Shown piece by piece: positions 30,743-31,156 of a stretch of DNA of 31,156 nucleotides; position 1 is the stretch's first letter; each line of letters begins with the position of its first letter. Source of the DNA: a virus. The notes below the pieces were generated by a model, which saw nothing but the letters and a program-made list of their open reading frames with translations, did no database searches and was not told the origin of the DNA. The stretch spans positions 1 through 31,156 of IMG/VR virus record IMGVR_UViG_3300033143_001671, one strand, 5' to 3'. The position numbers were made by a program, and so were the translations under genes.

Positions 30743-31156
30743 TTAGCTCCGTGGCTTTTTTACATTCTTAACCGGTGTGTGTTTTGTGGTTGACTCAGGT
30801 TTGCTCGACCCTATCTCTTCGGGTTTCACAATGATGGTCCTGCGACCAAAATTGTCATGAGCGCGGCTGCCTGAACCTGACGCACTGGCATTGTAGTTTT
30901 TGTGAGGTGCTTTCGCGCCCTTCACTCGACCCTTGCCATCAACACGTTTGGTGTCGGCGTACTTGCCCTCATCTTCGGGCTTGCTTGAGCCGATCATCCT
31001 TTCCGCTGCCATCTTCGCGAACTTCATTCGTTCGGCATGACCTTCGTAGGGAATCTTGCTCTTAGTCTTACCACTCACATTTGAGAGGCTTGCCGGATGG
31101 TCTGCTTTCTCCAAAGGTTCAATCTCTCCGGGAACCAGAATCAGTGCAAATCTTGT
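30743..31156 (-). CDS. C-terminal end of an unidentified head-module protein (5' end beyond window)
   Basis: The frame is open to the window edge (138 codons), so the start is outside; the TTG at 31114 is not a likely start. The visible part begins TRFALILVPGEIEPLEKADH and is otherwise basic, Gly/Ser/Lys-rich and disordered, with GSSKPE twice (near 55 and 117) and a TIIVKPEEIG strand near the end. By position before the cargo and MuF genes it could be the tail of a portal protein, but no portal feature is visible here, so I leave it unnamed. Confidence 0.6.
   Translation of the reverse strand, partial: TRFALILVPGEIEPLEKADHPASLSNVSGKTKSKIPYEGHAERMKFAKMAAERMIGSSKPEDEGKYADTKRVDGKGRVKGAKAPHKNYNASASGSGSRAHDNFGRRTIIVKPEEIGSSKPESTTKHTPVKNVKKPRS

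Noticed and set aside
1-31156. CRISPR arrays, tRNAs, IS elements, integrase or attachment sites
   Set aside because: I found no regularly spaced direct repeats, cloverleaf sequence, transposase or recombinase motif, or terminal repeats in the window.

Overview
This is a 31-kb stretch of a tailed-phage (Caudoviricetes) genome or prophage. Every convincing gene is on the minus strand, so transcription runs from position 31156 toward 1. Genes are tightly packed, often overlapping as ATGA, TGATG or GTGA junctions, and most have strong AGGAGG-type ribosome sites, which points to a bacterial host. The tail-sheath gene at the left end marks a contractile-tailed (myovirus-type) phage. I see no integrase, tRNA, CRISPR array, IS element or host gene, so lytic versus prophage state and the host cannot be decided. 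Terminase and portal presumably lie beyond 31156; tail tube and baseplate presumably lie below position 1.

Right part (31156-20471), cargo and early head genes: the C-terminal end of an unidentified gene; a 164-aa basic protein; a giant 1657-aa multidomain protein (inorganic-pyrophosphatase-like domain, GNAT-like domain, kinase-like domain, long helical region, SNF2-type helicase); two coiled-coil proteins, one with a C-terminal membrane helix; a 592-aa protein ending in an R-S-ExE ADP-ribosyltransferase-like domain; a very basic 300-aa protein; a 69-aa protein; and a MuF/SPP1 gp7-like minor head protein. The 1657-aa and 592-aa proteins look like polyvalent proteins: multi-effector proteins thought to be packaged in the head and ejected into the host against defences. 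Short hydrophobic leaders and [LI]xK[AS] motifs with aromatic linkers sit at gene starts and exactly at domain boundaries, suggesting that the prohead protease may cut this cargo.

Middle part (20375-15686), capsid assembly: a charged small protein, a protein ending in a Com-like zinc ribbon, a strong hairpin-plus-U-run, prohead protease, acidic scaffold-like protein, major capsid protein with an FN3-like insertion, then two small virion-type proteins. Protease and capsid share a motif of about 26 residues.

Left-middle part (15634-5401): about 10 kb of beta-rich fibre or decoration proteins (95, 258, 754, 1033 and 749 aa) with several internal duplications. Mixed in are an eight-cysteine YkgJ-like protein, a zinc-ribbon protein and two tiny repeat proteins. 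Fibre-type genes lying between capsid and neck genes, rather than after the tail, is unusual and suggests capsid, collar or neck decoration.

Left part (5401-1), neck and tail: head-tail connector-like protein, a neck-type protein with a Cys4 cluster, an HK97 gp10-like protein, a probable tail terminator, a 62-aa protein and the tail sheath. The sheath frame is broken by a UGA at 364-362 and continues in the +1 frame to the window edge, meaning programmed frameshifting, a mutation or a sequence error.
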